From: Corallococcus caeni
GTDB lineage: Bacteria; Myxococcota; Myxococcia; Myxococcales; Myxococcaceae
NCBI RefSeq assembly: GCF_036245865.1
Contig: NZ_BTTW01000006.1
Span: forward strand, 434,001 to 498,000
Direction of reading: 5' to 3'
Length of the DNA stretch: 64,000 bases
Positions 47,087 to 56,707 of this stretch are shown here, one piece after another. The first letter of the stretch is position 1. Each line of letters opens with the position of its first letter. The notes under the pieces were generated by a model. The model was not told the origin of the DNA and made no database searches. It saw only the letters and a list, made by a program, of their open reading frames with translations. The position numbers and the translations under genes were made by a program.

Positions 47087-48907
47087 TTACTTCCGGGGCT
47101 TCTGCATGCGGCGGATGAAGTCCGCGTCCACGCCGCCGGTGCGCAGGCGCACCAGCTCATCCACGGAGGCGGGCTTCACGCCCGCGGCTTCCAGCTCGCG
47201 CAGGTAGCTGGAGTCGACGCCCAGCGCGCGCAGCTGCACGGCTTCATCCAGCGTCAGGTTCCCGAAGCCCGCGGCCTTCAGGTCGTTGACCCACGCGGCG
47301 TCGATGCCCATCGCCTTCGCGCCCAGCAGGTCGTCGAGGTCCTCCTTCGCGAAGCCCAGGGCCGCCATCTGGCCCAGCCACTCCGGCGTGACGCCCAGGT
47401 GCTTCATGGACACCAGCTGCTCGGCGGGAATGGAGCGGCCGAAGCGATCCGCCATGGACTTCACGTAGTCCGGCGTGATGCCCGCGTGCTGGAAGCCCAC
47501 CAGCGTCTCCACCGTCGGCGCGTAGCCCATGGCGGAGATGCGGTCGACGACCTCCGGGGTGACGCCGGCGATCTTCAGCTCGACCAGCTGATCCACGCTC
47601 AGCGGATCCACGCCCACGCGGGTGGTCTCGTCGGCGTCCTGGGCCGCCTTGCGCTCCGCGCGGGCCTTCGCCTTGTCCGCGGGAGCGGGCTTCGGAGCCG
47701 GCGCGACCACCGGCGCGGGCGCAGGGGCCGGCGCGGGCGCTGCGGCGACGGTCAGCGGACGGGGCGCGGCGATGGGCGTGGCGCTCACGGAGGGGACCAC
47801 CGAGGCCTTCGCCTCCGAGGCCTTCGCCTCCTGCTCCTTCACGGGCTGCACGGCGAGCGCCGTCAGCGGCACCGCCAGCGCCAGGCTGCTGGCCAGCGTG
47901 ACGATGGACACCCCCGCCGCCCAGCGCGACGAGCACCGCGACGCGGGCGCCACCACCAGCCGCCGCACGCGGTCCTTCAGCGAACCGCCCAGCGCGGACA
48001 GCGCGGGACCGCTGGCGTCCATTCCCTGCGACCGCAGCGCCTCCAGGGCGGTGAGCGCGCGGGCGTAGGGGAGGGCGCCGGGGCCCTGGCGCACGGCGAG
48101 GTCGTCACAGCAGTTCTCGCGCTCCACGCGGATGACCTGGGACATCCACCACACGGCCGGGTGGTAGAAGAGGAGCGTCTCCACCAGCGTCTGCACCACG
48201 TTCACCGCGAAGTCGTGACGGCGGATGTGGGCCAGCTCGTGGGCCAGCACCAGCTCCAGCTCGCGCACGGCCAGCCCGGTGAGCGTGGCGGTGGGGACCA
48301 GCACCACGGGCTTCAGCCAGCCCAGCGTGGACGGCACGTCCAGCTTCGACGACACCAGCAGGCGCACCGGGCGCGTGAGGTTCAGCCGCCGCGCCAGCAC
48401 CTCCAGCCGCTGCTGCCATTCCCACGACGCGTGCACCGCCTCGTCCACCTGGCGCCGCAGCCCCAGCCAGCCCTTGAGCAGGCGCAGCGAGGACGCCGCC
48501 ACGCCCATGCCCCAGGCGAGCACCAGCCAGGGCAGGTGTTCGCCCACCTGCTGGAACATTCCCTCCAGCAGGGGCAGCGACGGGGTCTCCTTCATCGGCA
48601 TGGGCCGCCCAGAGGGCAGCTCCACGCGCGCGTGGAACGCCGGGTCCGGGAGGGGCGCCGGGGTCCGCTGGACGGACGCCGTGCGCACCGGGCGGGAGTC
48701 CCCCGCGCGCGAGGCATGCCGCCACGCGGTGGCCACCGGCAGCACCAGCATGATGCCCAGCGCGCCGCACGCCAGCGCGTAACGCAGGTTCGCCGAGCGC
48801 CGGCCCACCCACCGGAGCGCCAGCGCCAGGGCCACCGCCACGAGCGCGCCCTGCCACAGCAGGTGCACGAGCGCCCAACCCACCGCTTCCAGGATGAGAC
48901 CGTTCAT
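47087..48907 (-). CDS. BlaR1/M56-family membrane metalloprotease with C-terminal repeat domain
   Basis: Encodes 606 aa. Transmembrane helices near residues 5-27, 40-60, 125-145 and 345-370 flank a zinc protease domain with HELAHIRRHDF (HExxH near 225) and ENCCDDLAV. After the last helix come a Pro/Ala/Lys linker and about five helical repeats (IAGVTPEVVDRISAMGY, HAGITPDYVKSMA, LGVTPEWLGQMAALGF), instead of the beta-lactam sensor domain of true BlaR1. It is predicted to sense an envelope signal and cause inactivation of the BlaI-like repressor. The ATG overlaps the repressor stop by 4 bp (ATGA). Confidence 0.9.
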   Translation of the reverse strand: MNGLILEAVGWALVHLLWQGALVAVALALALRWVGRRSANLRYALACGALGIMLVLPVATAWRHASRAGDSRPVRTASVQRTPAPLPDPAFHARVELPSGRPMPMKETPSLPLLEGMFQQVGEHLPWLVLAWGMGVAASSLRLLKGWLGLRRQVDEAVHASWEWQQRLEVLARRLNLTRPVRLLVSSKLDVPSTLGWLKPVVLVPTATLTGLAVRELELVLAHELAHIRRHDFAVNVVQTLVETLLFYHPAVWWMSQVIRVERENCCDDLAVRQGPGALPYARALTALEALRSQGMDASGPALSALGGSLKDRVRRLVVAPASRCSSRWAAGVSIVTLASSLALAVPLTALAVQPVKEQEAKASEAKASVVPSVSATPIAAPRPLTVAAAPAPAPAPAPVVAPAPKPAPADKAKARAERKAAQDADETTRVGVDPLSVDQLVELKIAGVTPEVVDRISAMGYAPTVETLVGFQHAGITPDYVKSMADRFGRSIPAEQLVSMKHLGVTPEWLGQMAALGFAKEDLDDLLGAKAMGIDAAWVNDLKAAGFGNLTLDEAVQLRALGVDSSYLRELEAAGVKPASVDELVRLRTGGVDADFIRRMQKPRK

Positions 48908-49290
48908 GACTCCGACTCCTTCTCGAGCGAATCCAGCAACTGGCGCAGCTCCGCCAACTCCTCGGGGGACGTCTTCTTCGTGGACAGGGCCTGCAGGGCG
49001 AGCCGCGCCGGGGAGCCGCCGAACACGCGGTCCACCAGGTCGGTGACCAGCTGCCGCTGGGTGCTCTCCCGGGGGAGCCGGGCGCTGTAGACGTGCGCGC
49101 GCTGGGACTCGTCGCGCGTCACCAGCCCCTTCTCCGTCATGATCTGCATCGTCTTCAGCACGGTGGTGTAGCCGCTCCCGTCCTGGAGCGTCTCGTGGAC
49201 CTCGCGCACGGTGCGCGCGCCCTGGTCCCACAGCACCCGCAGGATGGCCAGCTCGGCATCCGTGGGGCGCGGCAGCTTTCCTCGGCTCAT
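48904..49290 (-). CDS. BlaI/MecI/CopY-family repressor
   Basis: Encodes 128 aa. Winged helix PTDAELAILRVLWDQGARTVREVHETL, YTTVLKTMQIMTEKGLVTRDES (recognition helix), then a dimerisation helix bundle LVTDLVDRVFGGSPARLALQAL as in the BlaI family. GAGGA precedes the ATG at 49290; an upstream in-frame GTG at 49308 is less likely. It should repress the promoter at 49324-49351 and be released after signalling by the adjacent M56 protease. Confidence 0.94.
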   Translation of the reverse strand: MSRGKLPRPTDAELAILRVLWDQGARTVREVHETLQDGSGYTTVLKTMQIMTEKGLVTRDESQRAHVYSARLPRESTQRQLVTDLVDRVFGGSPARLALQALSTKKTSPEELAELRQLLDSLEKESES

Positions 49291-49323
49291 GGCTTCCTCT
49301 CTCCTCACCGCTTCCTACGCCTA

Positions 49324-49365
49324 GTTATACGAACGATTTCGTAGGTGTCAACGAAGCCTTTCGTA
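49324..49365 (-). promoter_or_regulatory. BlaI promoter with two operators
   Basis: On the minus strand a near-consensus promoter is visible: -35 TTGACA (49346-49351), 16-bp spacer, -10 TATAAC (49324-49329), giving a leader of about 27 nt. Two inverted repeats overlap it: TACGAA-N4-TTCGTA (49328-49343), lying in the spacer and -10, and TACGAA-N4-TTCGTT (49350-49365) at the -35. Their centres are 22 bp apart, about two helical turns. Autorepression by the BlaI-like protein is the natural reading. Confidence 0.8.
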
Positions 49366-49517
49366 GTTCCCGGGCAAGGAGCCCCGTGGGGAGGGATGGC
49401 CGTCGGGGCGGGCGCGCATCCAGGCAAGCCCTCCGGGAGGGATGACCCGGACGGTGGGGTGTTTACCGTTCCACCGGGCAGGCCGGTGGCCGCGCTTGGA
49501 CGGGGCCAGGGGGACGC

Positions 49518-50603
49518 ATGGACCGCAAACACATCCTCATCCTCGGGGGCGCGGGCTTCATCGGCTCCAACCTGGCGGACCACTGCCTGCAAGACGGGCG
49601 GGCGGTGTGGGTGCTGGACAACATGTCGCGCCCCGGCGTGGAGCGGAACCTGCGCTGGCTTCGCGAGCGGCACGGAGAGCGCCTGCGCATCGACGTGGCG
49701 GACACGCGTGACCTGTTCGCGGTGCGCCGGGCCGTGCGCGACGCGAGCGAGGTGTTCCACTTCGCCGCGCAGGTGGCGGTGACGCACAGCCTCCATTCCC
49801 CGTTCCACGACTTCGACGTCAACGCGCGCGGCACGCTCCACGTCCTGGAGGCGCTGCGGGAGCTGGAGACGCCCCCGCCGCTCGTCTTCACCTCCACCCG
49901 TGAGGTGTATGGCGGGCTGAAGGGGCTGGAGCTCGCGGTCCGAGGCCGGCGCTACACGCCGATGGACGACCACACGCTCGCGCACGGCATCAGCGAGGCG
50001 TGTCCGCTCGACTTCGAGAGCCCCTACGGGTGCTCCAAGGGGGCGGCGGACCAGTACGTGCTGGACTACGCGCGGACCTTCGGCCTGCCCACGGTGGTCT
50101 TCCGGATGAGCTGCATCTACGGGCCCCGGCAGTCCGGCACGGAGGACCAGGCCTGGGTGGCGCACCTGCTCCAGCGGGCGCTGGACGACGAGCCGCTCAC
50201 CTTCTACGGCGACGGCATGCAGGTGCGCGACCTGCTCTACGTGGAGGACCTGGTGCGCGCCTTCCGGTCGGCGCAGCAGGCCATGCCGCGCATCCAGGGC
50301 CGGGCCTTCAACATCGGCGGAGGGCCGGGCCAGACCGTGAGCCTGCTGGAGCTGCTGGCGCTCATCCAACGCCGCATTGGCCGCGAGCCGCGCGTCGCCT
50401 TCGAGGACTGGCGCGCGGGCGACCCGCGCTACTACGTCTCCGACACGCGCGCCTTCACGCGAGCCACCGGGTGGATGCCCCGGGTGGGGGTGGTGGAGGG
50501 TGTGGCGCGTTTGGGACACTGGCTGGAGGCGCAGCGGGCAGGGCGGACACGGCAGGCCGTGGGGCGGGAGGAGACGCTGGATGCCGCCGACAGCCCGCCC
50601 TGA
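49518..50603 (+). CDS. NAD-dependent sugar epimerase (CDP-paratose/tyvelose 2-epimerase-like)
   Basis: Encodes 361 aa, extended SDR. GGAGFIGSNLADH binds NAD; HFAAQVAVTHS, FTSTREVYGG and the active-site YGCSKGAAD follow. IYGPRQSGTEDQAWVAHLL strongly resembles the CDP-tyvelose/paratose 2-epimerase subgroup. It would supply an activated sugar to the two glycosyltransferases that follow, the first starting 76 bp downstream. The C-terminal 25 residues are a polar tail. Confidence 0.88.
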   Translation: MDRKHILILGGAGFIGSNLADHCLQDGRAVWVLDNMSRPGVERNLRWLRERHGERLRIDVADTRDLFAVRRAVRDASEVFHFAAQVAVTHSLHSPFHDFDVNARGTLHVLEALRELETPPPLVFTSTREVYGGLKGLELAVRGRRYTPMDDHTLAHGISEACPLDFESPYGCSKGAADQYVLDYARTFGLPTVVFRMSCIYGPRQSGTEDQAWVAHLLQRALDDEPLTFYGDGMQVRDLLYVEDLVRAFRSAQQAMPRIQGRAFNIGGGPGQTVSLLELLALIQRRIGREPRVAFEDWRAGDPRYYVSDTRAFTRATGWMPRVGVVEGVARLGHWLEAQRAGRTRQAVGREETLDAADSPP

Positions 50604-50679
50604 CGTCCCGCGGCCTTTCCCCACGCCCGTGTCCGAACGTCACCTGTGCTGACCCACCCACCCAGGAGCCTGCCCACCC

Positions 50680-51819
50680 ATGCGTGTCATCCTCTTCTGC
50701 CACTCCCTGCTGTCGGACTGGAACCACGGCAACGCCCACTTCCTGCGCGGCGTGGTGACGGAGCTGTCGGCGCGCGGCCACTCCGTGCGCGTGCTCGAAC
50801 CCGCGGACGCCGGGAGCTTCCAGCACCTCCTGCAGGAACCCCATGGCCTGGCCGTGCTCGACGAGCTTCGCGCGTACTACCCGCGCTTGCGCCCGGAGCG
50901 TTACGCGCCCGACGCGCTGGACCTGGAGGCCGTGCTGGACGGCGCGGACCTGGTGCTGGTGCACGACTGGACCTCGCCGGCGCTGGTGCGCCGCCTGGGC
51001 GAGCACCGCCGCGACGGTGGCCGCTTCCGCCTCCTCTTCCACGACACCCACCACCGGGCCGTGAGCGCTCCCGACGAGCAGGCCCGCTACGACCTGTCCC
51101 AGTACGACGGGGTGCTCGCCTTCGGCACCGTGCTGAGGGACCTCTACCGGAAGCGGGGCTGGGCGACGCGCGCCTGGACCTGGCATGAAGCCGCCGACGT
51201 GCGAGTGTTCCACCCGCACCCGCGCAACCGCGAGGTGCGGGACCTGGTGTGGATTGGCAATGGCGGCGACGACGAGCGCACGAAGGCGCTGCACGAATTC
51301 CTGCTGGAGCCCGTGCACATGCTGGGGCTGACGGCGCGGGTGCACGGCGTGCGCTACCCGGCCCCCGCCCTGCGGGCCTTCCTCGACGCCGGCATCGAGT
51401 ACGCCGGCTGGCTGCCCAGCCACCGCGCGCCGCTGGCCTACTCCCAGGCCCGCGTCACGGTGCACATCCCCCGGCGGCCCTACGCCACCCTGCTGCCCGG
51501 CATCCCCACCCACCGCCCCTTCGAGGCGCTGGCGTGCGGCATCCCGCTGGTGTCCGCCCCCTGGGAGGACGTGGAGGGACTCTTCACCCCGGGCCGGGAC
51601 TTCCTCGTCGCCCGCGACGGGGCCCAGATGCGGCGCCACCTGTCCGCGCTCGTCGCGGACGCGGACATGCGGCATGCCTTCGCGGAGGCGGGCCTGCGCA
51701 CGGTCCTGTCCCGGCACACCTGCGCGCACCGCGTGGAGGAGCTGCTGGGCATCTGCCAGTCGCTGGGGATGTCCGGCGACGTCCTCCATCCGTCGTCCCC
51801 CGAAAGAGTCCACGCATGA
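50680..51819 (+). CDS. CgeB-like glycosyltransferase 1
   Basis: Encodes 379 aa of the spore-maturation CgeB/GT4-like group: an N-terminal Rossmann domain (MRVILFCHSLLSDWNHGNAHFLRG by parts) and a C-terminal domain with PTHRPFEALACGIPLVSAPWE, GRDFLVARDG and a helical end with HTCAHRVEELL. AGGAG precedes the ATG. Ends in an ATGA overlap with the second glycosyltransferase. Nucleotide-sugar transfer to a surface or spore-coat polymer is inferred from family and neighbours. Confidence 0.87.
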   Translation: MRVILFCHSLLSDWNHGNAHFLRGVVTELSARGHSVRVLEPADAGSFQHLLQEPHGLAVLDELRAYYPRLRPERYAPDALDLEAVLDGADLVLVHDWTSPALVRRLGEHRRDGGRFRLLFHDTHHRAVSAPDEQARYDLSQYDGVLAFGTVLRDLYRKRGWATRAWTWHEAADVRVFHPHPRNREVRDLVWIGNGGDDERTKALHEFLLEPVHMLGLTARVHGVRYPAPALRAFLDAGIEYAGWLPSHRAPLAYSQARVTVHIPRRPYATLLPGIPTHRPFEALACGIPLVSAPWEDVEGLFTPGRDFLVARDGAQMRRHLSALVADADMRHAFAEAGLRTVLSRHTCAHRVEELLGICQSLGMSGDVLHPSSPERVHA

Positions 51820-52910
51820 GCCACGGCCTGCGCATCGCCTTCTTTGGTTCGAGTCTGGTGTCCTCCTGGTGGAACGGCGCGGCCACGTACTACCGCGGCC
51901 TCGTCCGCGCCCTGCATGCGCGCGGACACCACGTCACCTTCTATGAACCGGATGCCCACGGCCGGCAGGAGCACCGCGACCTCCAGGACCCGGACTGGGT
52001 CCGCGTCGTCGTCTTCGCGAACGACCGGGGTTCGCTGGACGCGTGCCTGGACGACGCCTTCGGCGTGGACGTGGTGGTGAAGGCCAGCGGCGTGGGCGCC
52101 TTCGACGCGTACCTGGAGGCGCGCGTGCTGGAGCTGCGCCGCTCCGGCACCCAGGTGGTCTTCTGGGACGTGGACGCGCCCGCCACGCTGGAGCGCGTGG
52201 CGAAGGACGCGAACGACCTCCTCCGCCCGCTCATCCCGCGCTTCGACCACATCCTCACGAGCGGCGGCGGCGCGCCGGTGGTGAACGCGTACCGCGAGCT
52301 GGGCGCGAAGCGGTGCGTGCCCATCCCCAACGCGGTGGATCCGGACACGCACCACCCGGTGGCGCCGGAGCCACGCTTCGCCGGCGACCTGTCGTTCCTG
52401 GGCCACCGGCTGCTGGACCGCGAGGCGCGCGTGGAGGCCTTCTTCTTCAAGGCCGCGGAGGCGCTGCCCCGCTCGCGCATGCTCCTGGGCGGCAGCGGCT
52501 GGGAGGACCGCGTCGTGCCGGCCAACGTCGCGCGTCTGGGGCACGTCTACACGCCGGACCACAACGCGGTGAACTGCTCGGCGCGCGCGGTGCTCAACCT
52601 CCACCGCGACAGCATGGCGCGCTTCGGCTTCTCGCCCGGCCCGCGCGTGTTCGAGGCCGCGGGCGCGGGCGCCTGCCTCATCACCGACGCCTTCGAGGGC
52701 GTGGAGCAGTTCCTGGAGCCCGGCCGCGAGGTGCTGGTGGCCCACTCCGGAGAAGAGGTCGTCGAGCACCTGCGGCGCCTCACCCCGGAGGACGCCCGGC
52801 GCATGGGGCAGGCCGCGCTCCGGCGCGTGCTGGCCGAACACACGTACGCGCACCGGGCGGCGCGGGTGGAGGCGGAGCTGGGCTACCGCGCTGGCGCTGG
52901 CCGGGGTTGA
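51816..52910 (+). CDS. CgeB-like glycosyltransferase 2
   Basis: Encodes 364 aa and is clearly related to its upstream neighbour: [25 protein letters not shown] at the N-terminus (by parts), [58 protein letters not shown] and [11 protein letters not shown]. The pair probably arose by tandem duplication and may add successive sugars. ATG within the ATGA overlap at 51816; purine-rich GAAAGAG upstream. Confidence 0.9.
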   Translation: MSHGLRIAFFGSSLVSSWWNGAATYYRGLVRALHARGHHVTFYEPDAHGRQEHRDLQDPDWVRVVVFANDRGSLDACLDDAFGVDVVVKASGVGAFDAYLEARVLELRRSGTQVVFWDVDAPATLERVAKDANDLLRPLIPRFDHILTSGGGAPVVNAYRELGAKRCVPIPNAVDPDTHHPVAPEPRFAGDLSFLGHRLLDREARVEAFFFKAAEALPRSRMLLGGSGWEDRVVPANVARLGHVYTPDHNAVNCSARAVLNLHRDSMARFGFSPGPRVFEAAGAGACLITDAFEGVEQFLEPGREVLVAHSGEEVVEHLRRLTPEDARRMGQAALRRVLAEHTYAHRAARVEAELGYRAGAGRG

Positions 52911-52945
52911 AACCCGGCGCGGCGGGGCGCATCGATGGGAGGCAC

Positions 52946-53320
52946 ATGGCCTCCCCACCGCCTCCCAAACCCTGCGCCGTCTGCGGCCGCGCCATCACCT
53001 GGCGCCGGAAGTGGGCGCGCGACTGGGAGCAGGTGCGCTACTGCTCGGACGCGTGCCGGGGGAAGCGGGCCGGCGCGCGGGATTCCCCGTGGGAGGCGCG
53101 CATCCTGGAGCTGCTCTCCCAGCGGGCGGGCGGCGCCACCGTGTGCCCCTCGGAGGTCGCCCGGGCCTCCGGCGGGGAGGACTGGCGCGCGTGCATGGAG
53201 CCCGTGCGCGAGGCGGCGCGCAGGCTGGTCGCGCGCGGCGCGCTGGACATCGTCCAGGGCGGCAGGGTGGTGGACCCGTCCACCGCGCGCGGGCCCATCC
53301 GGCTGCGCCTGCGCACTTGA
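52946..53320 (+). CDS. DUF2256/DUF3253 zinc-finger-winged-helix protein
   Basis: Encodes 124 aa. N-terminal DUF2256-type zinc motif CAVCGR...YCSDACR with [12 protein letters not shown] between the cysteine pairs, then DUF3253: [45 protein letters not shown] (by parts), [21 protein letters not shown]. The two domains are often fused in bacteria; function unknown. GGGAGG sits 4 nt before the ATG. Confidence 0.9.
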   Translation: MASPPPPKPCAVCGRAITWRRKWARDWEQVRYCSDACRGKRAGARDSPWEARILELLSQRAGGATVCPSEVARASGGEDWRACMEPVREAARRLVARGALDIVQGGRVVDPSTARGPIRLRLRT

Positions 53321-53439
53321 CGCCCCGGGGTGTGGCGCCCTGCACAGCGCGTTCACGGGCGGTGGAATCGCGCTTGCGCGCACATGGAGGGTCCAGCTAC
53401 GCGCTCGCCTCCTGATTCCGGACTGACTCCGAGGTCGCC

Positions 53440-54042
53440 ATGAACTGGAAGCGTTCGCGGTATCCCGCCTGTGCCCTTGCCGGCGTGCTGATGGTGGGTT
53501 GTGGCGGGCTCCCGCCCGAGGAAGCGGAGCCCTTCGCGACGTCGAGCGCGGGCCTCACGGACGTGAACGCGGTGCGCCCGGACGCGGCGGTGGCGCGCTC
53601 CGGCGTGCGCGGCGTTCCCGACGACGTGAACCTGGTCAACGACGTGAAGGACACCGCGCAGCCGGACTTCGACGCGACGTACATCGAGGGCAACGGCTTC
53701 AGCAGCTCCGTGGACTTCAGCTATCCGGCCATCGCCGCGGGCGACGTGCTGGTGACGAGCGTCAACGTGAAGTACTTCATGCGCAACGCCAGCTGCACCG
53801 CGCCGCTCATCTGCGGCCAGGGCGGCAGCATGCTCCTGCGCGGCAGCACCGTCATCGCGCAGTCCACGGTGACGCACAACCTGCCGGACATGACGCAGGG
53901 CTGGTACCTCTTCAACGACACGTACACCCTGTCCCCGCCCGTCCCGCTGTCGCAGCTGCGCACCCGCGTCACGATGACGTGGCCCGGGCGCTCCACCTCC
54001 GGCATGCGGCTGTCCACGGTGGCGGCGGACTTCCGCTACTAG
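53440..54042 (+). CDS. Lipoprotein of unknown function
   Basis: Encodes 200 aa. Lipobox GVLMVGCGG; then an acidic, low-complexity stretch and a beta-rich domain with a possible disulphide pair (NASCTAPLICGQGG). No family recognised. GAGG precedes the ATG at 53440. 9 bp before the saccharopine-dehydrogenase-like gene, so co-transcribed. Confidence 0.75.
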   Translation: MNWKRSRYPACALAGVLMVGCGGLPPEEAEPFATSSAGLTDVNAVRPDAAVARSGVRGVPDDVNLVNDVKDTAQPDFDATYIEGNGFSSSVDFSYPAIAAGDVLVTSVNVKYFMRNASCTAPLICGQGGSMLLRGSTVIAQSTVTHNLPDMTQGWYLFNDTYTLSPPVPLSQLRTRVTMTWPGRSTSGMRLSTVAADFRY

Positions 54043-54051
54043 GAGACCCTC

Positions 54052-55314
54052 ATGGCCCACGACAAGAAGTCCGAATTCGACGTCATCCTGTGGGGCGCCA
54101 CGGGATTCACCGGCCGCCTGGTGGCGGAGTACCTGGCGCGCACGCAGGACACCCACCGCGCGAAGTGGGCCATCGCCGGGCGCGACGAGGCGAAACTGGA
54201 CCAGGTCCGCTCGGAGCTGGCGAAGGTGCGGCCGGAGCTCGCGGACCTGCCGGTGGTGCTCGCGGACGCGAAGGACGTGGCCTCGCTGGACGCGCTGGTG
54301 GCGCGCACGCGCGTCATCATCTCCACCGTGGGCCCCTACGCCCGCTACGGCAACGAGCTGGTCGCCGCGTGCGTCCGCTCCGGCACCGACTACTGCGACC
54401 TGACGGGCGAAGTGCAGTTCATGCGCAAGACCATCGACGCCCACGACGCGCGGGCGCGCGAGACGGGCGCCCGCATCGTGCACACCTGCGGCTTCGACTC
54501 CATCCCCTCCGACCTGGGCACGCTGATGCTCCAGGACTACATGCGGGAGAAGCACGGCGGCCACTGCGACCAGGTGCGCTTCCACCTGACGCGCATGCGC
54601 GGCGGCTTCAGCGGCGGCACCATCGCGAGCATGATGGACACGCTGGCGGCGGTGAAGGCGGACCCGTCCCTCAAGAAGGTGCTGACCAGCGCCCACGCGC
54701 TGGACCCGGAGCCCTCCCGAGGCACCCAGGAGGAGCGCGACCTGGCCACGGTGAAGAAGAGCCCGGACACGGGCACGTGGACCGCGCCCTTCGTGATGGC
54801 GTCCGTCAACACGCGCGTCGTGCGGCGCTCCAACGCGCTCTTGGGCTACCCGTGGGGCCGCGACTTCTTCTACTCGGAGGTCTCCGACTTCGGCCCCGGG
54901 CCCAAGGGGTTCGCGCTGGCCGCGGCGACCACCGCGGGGCTGGGCGGCTTCATGGCCGTGTCGAACGTGGACGCGCTGCGGGAGCTCCTGGAGAAGCACG
55001 TGCTGCCCGCGCCGGGGCAGGGCCCGTCCGCCACCGTGCGCGAGCGCGGCCTCTTCGAAATAAAGCTCCTGGGCGAGGGACAGTCGCCCAAGAGCGGCCA
55101 GCGCGTGAAGGTGGAGGGCAAGGTCGCGTCGCAGGGCGACCCGGGCTACGCGGCGACGGCGCGCATGCTCGCGGAGTCCGCGCTGTGCCTCGCCTTCGAC
55201 ACCATCCCCAAGCGGGGCGGCGTCCTCACCCCCGCGTCCGCCATGGGCATGGTGCTGGTGGAGCGCCTGCGCAAGGCGGGCATGACCTTCGAGGCCCACG
55301 ACCGCGCCGCCTGA
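54052..55314 (+). CDS. Saccharopine-dehydrogenase-family oxidoreductase
   Basis: Encodes 420 aa. The N-terminal Rossmann fold reads DVILWGATGFTGRLVAEYLA, followed by AGRDEAKLDQVRSELA, ISTVGPYARYGNELVAACVRSGTDYCDLTGE (by parts) and HTCGFDSIPSDLG. This group includes mycobacterial trans-acting enoyl reductases and lysine-pathway-like enzymes; the substrate cannot be fixed. The C-terminal half contains a hydrophobic stretch (GFALAAATTAGLGGFMAV) suggesting membrane proximity. GGAG at 7 nt before the ATG. Confidence 0.9.
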   Translation: MAHDKKSEFDVILWGATGFTGRLVAEYLARTQDTHRAKWAIAGRDEAKLDQVRSELAKVRPELADLPVVLADAKDVASLDALVARTRVIISTVGPYARYGNELVAACVRSGTDYCDLTGEVQFMRKTIDAHDARARETGARIVHTCGFDSIPSDLGTLMLQDYMREKHGGHCDQVRFHLTRMRGGFSGGTIASMMDTLAAVKADPSLKKVLTSAHALDPEPSRGTQEERDLATVKKSPDTGTWTAPFVMASVNTRVVRRSNALLGYPWGRDFFYSEVSDFGPGPKGFALAAATTAGLGGFMAVSNVDALRELLEKHVLPAPGQGPSATVRERGLFEIKLLGEGQSPKSGQRVKVEGKVASQGDPGYAATARMLAESALCLAFDTIPKRGGVLTPASAMGMVLVERLRKAGMTFEAHDRAA

Positions 55315-55333
55315 GGGCGTCCGCCGTGCTGCT

Positions 55334-56515
55334 TCAGTCGCGCAGGTAGTGGCAGGTGTAGCCGCCGGGGTTCTTCACCAGGTAGTCCTGGTGGTAGCCC
55401 TCGGCGGGCACCCACTCCCCGGCGGCGACAATCTGCGTGACGACGGGCCGGGACCACTTGCCGGACTTGTCCACGCGGGCCTTCACCGCCTCCGCCGTCC
55501 GCTTCTGCGCGTCCGACAGGTAGAAGATGGCGGAGCGGTACTGCGTGCCCACGTCGTTGCCCTGGCGGTTGAGCGTCGTCGGGTCGTGCATGCGGAAGAA
55601 CCACTGCTCCAGCAGCGCCTCGTACGTCAGCAGCTTCGGGTTGAAGACGACGCGCACCGCCTCCGCGTGCCCCGTCTCCCCGGTGTGCACGTCCTCGTAG
55701 GTGGCGCCCTTCTTCGCGCCGCCCGTGTAGCCAACCTCCGTGTCGATGACGCCCGGAATCTTGCGGAGGATGTCCTCCATGCCCCAGAAGCACCCACCGG
55801 CCAGGTACGCCGTCTCGCGCGCGGCCTCCGTGGGGGCCGCCGCCTTCGCCAGCACGACGGCGCCCGCGGCGGGGGCCATCGCGCCCTGGGGCTCGCTGGG
55901 GGCCGCACGGCCGAAGGACGGCAGCCACGCGCCATAGCCCTTCGCGGCCAGCTCGTTCACGGGGATGAAGCGCAGCGACGCGGAGTTGATGCAGTAGCGC
56001 AGGCCCGTGGGCTCCGGCCCGTCCTCGAAGACGTGGCCCAGGTGCGAGTCGCCGTCCTTCGAGCGCACCTCCACGCGCTCCATGCCCAGGGTGCTGTCGC
56101 GCTTCTCCACCACGTGGGCCTTGTCCAGGGGGCGGGTGAAGCTGGGCCAGCCGGTGCCGGACTCGAACTTGTCGCGCGAGGAGAACAGGGGCTCGCCGCT
56201 GACCACGTCGACGTAGAGCCCCTCCTCGTGGTTGTTCCAGTACGCGTTGCGGAAGGGCGGCTCGGTGCCCTCGTGCTGCGTCACCTGGTAGGCCAGGGGG
56301 GACAGGGTGCGCTTGAGCTCCGCGTCGGACGGCTTCGCGTACTTGCGGCCGTCCTGCGCCGGGGCGGACGCGGTGACCGCGGCCTGGGTGCCGGGCGGAG
56401 CGCCGCGCGCCTCGGTGCACGCGCTCAGCACGGCGGCCAGCACCAGCGCGGCGGGCCACAGCCGGCGTGCCACCGACAGCAGGGTGGGGGACGACACTGC
56501 ACGGGCGGACGACAT
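55334..56515 (-). CDS. Bifunctional methionine sulfoxide reductase MsrB-MsrA, lipoprotein
   Basis: Encodes 393 aa from the ATG at 56515. A lipoprotein signal ([14 protein letters not shown]) is followed by MsrB ([27 protein letters not shown], catalytic [11 protein letters not shown]) and C-terminal MsrA (catalytic [36 protein letters not shown]). The MsrB half lacks the usual CxxC zinc pair at the GLYVDVVSG position. It repairs both R- and S-methionine sulfoxide in periplasmic or surface proteins. The MsrB-MsrA order resembles part of Neisseria PilB inverted. Converges on the preceding gene with a 19-bp gap. Confidence 0.92.
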   Translation of the reverse strand: MSSARAVSSPTLLSVARRLWPAALVLAAVLSACTEARGAPPGTQAAVTASAPAQDGRKYAKPSDAELKRTLSPLAYQVTQHEGTEPPFRNAYWNNHEEGLYVDVVSGEPLFSSRDKFESGTGWPSFTRPLDKAHVVEKRDSTLGMERVEVRSKDGDSHLGHVFEDGPEPTGLRYCINSASLRFIPVNELAAKGYGAWLPSFGRAAPSEPQGAMAPAAGAVVLAKAAAPTEAARETAYLAGGCFWGMEDILRKIPGVIDTEVGYTGGAKKGATYEDVHTGETGHAEAVRVVFNPKLLTYEALLEQWFFRMHDPTTLNRQGNDVGTQYRSAIFYLSDAQKRTAEAVKARVDKSGKWSRPVVTQIVAAGEWVPAEGYHQDYLVKNPGGYTCHYLRD

Positions 56516-56707
56516 GGGACGCGAAGCCTCCGGGCGCCTTCGCAAAAAAGGGCGCACTCCCCTGGTACGCGGGACCCCTGGCGACGGTTTCAGCGGACAG
56601 TGAACACCGGCCGGCCGGGCAGGCCATCCCGCGGCCCTCCGGGGGGCCGGGCAGTGGCCGGCGGGGGCCCGGAGGCGTTACGTTCCCCGGGGACCGGGAG
56701 GGTGCAC

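Noticed and set aside
56515-56557. Earlier GTG start for the MsrB-MsrA gene
   Set aside because: It adds an Arg-rich stretch before the lipoprotein signal and has poor spacing from any Shine-Dalgarno.
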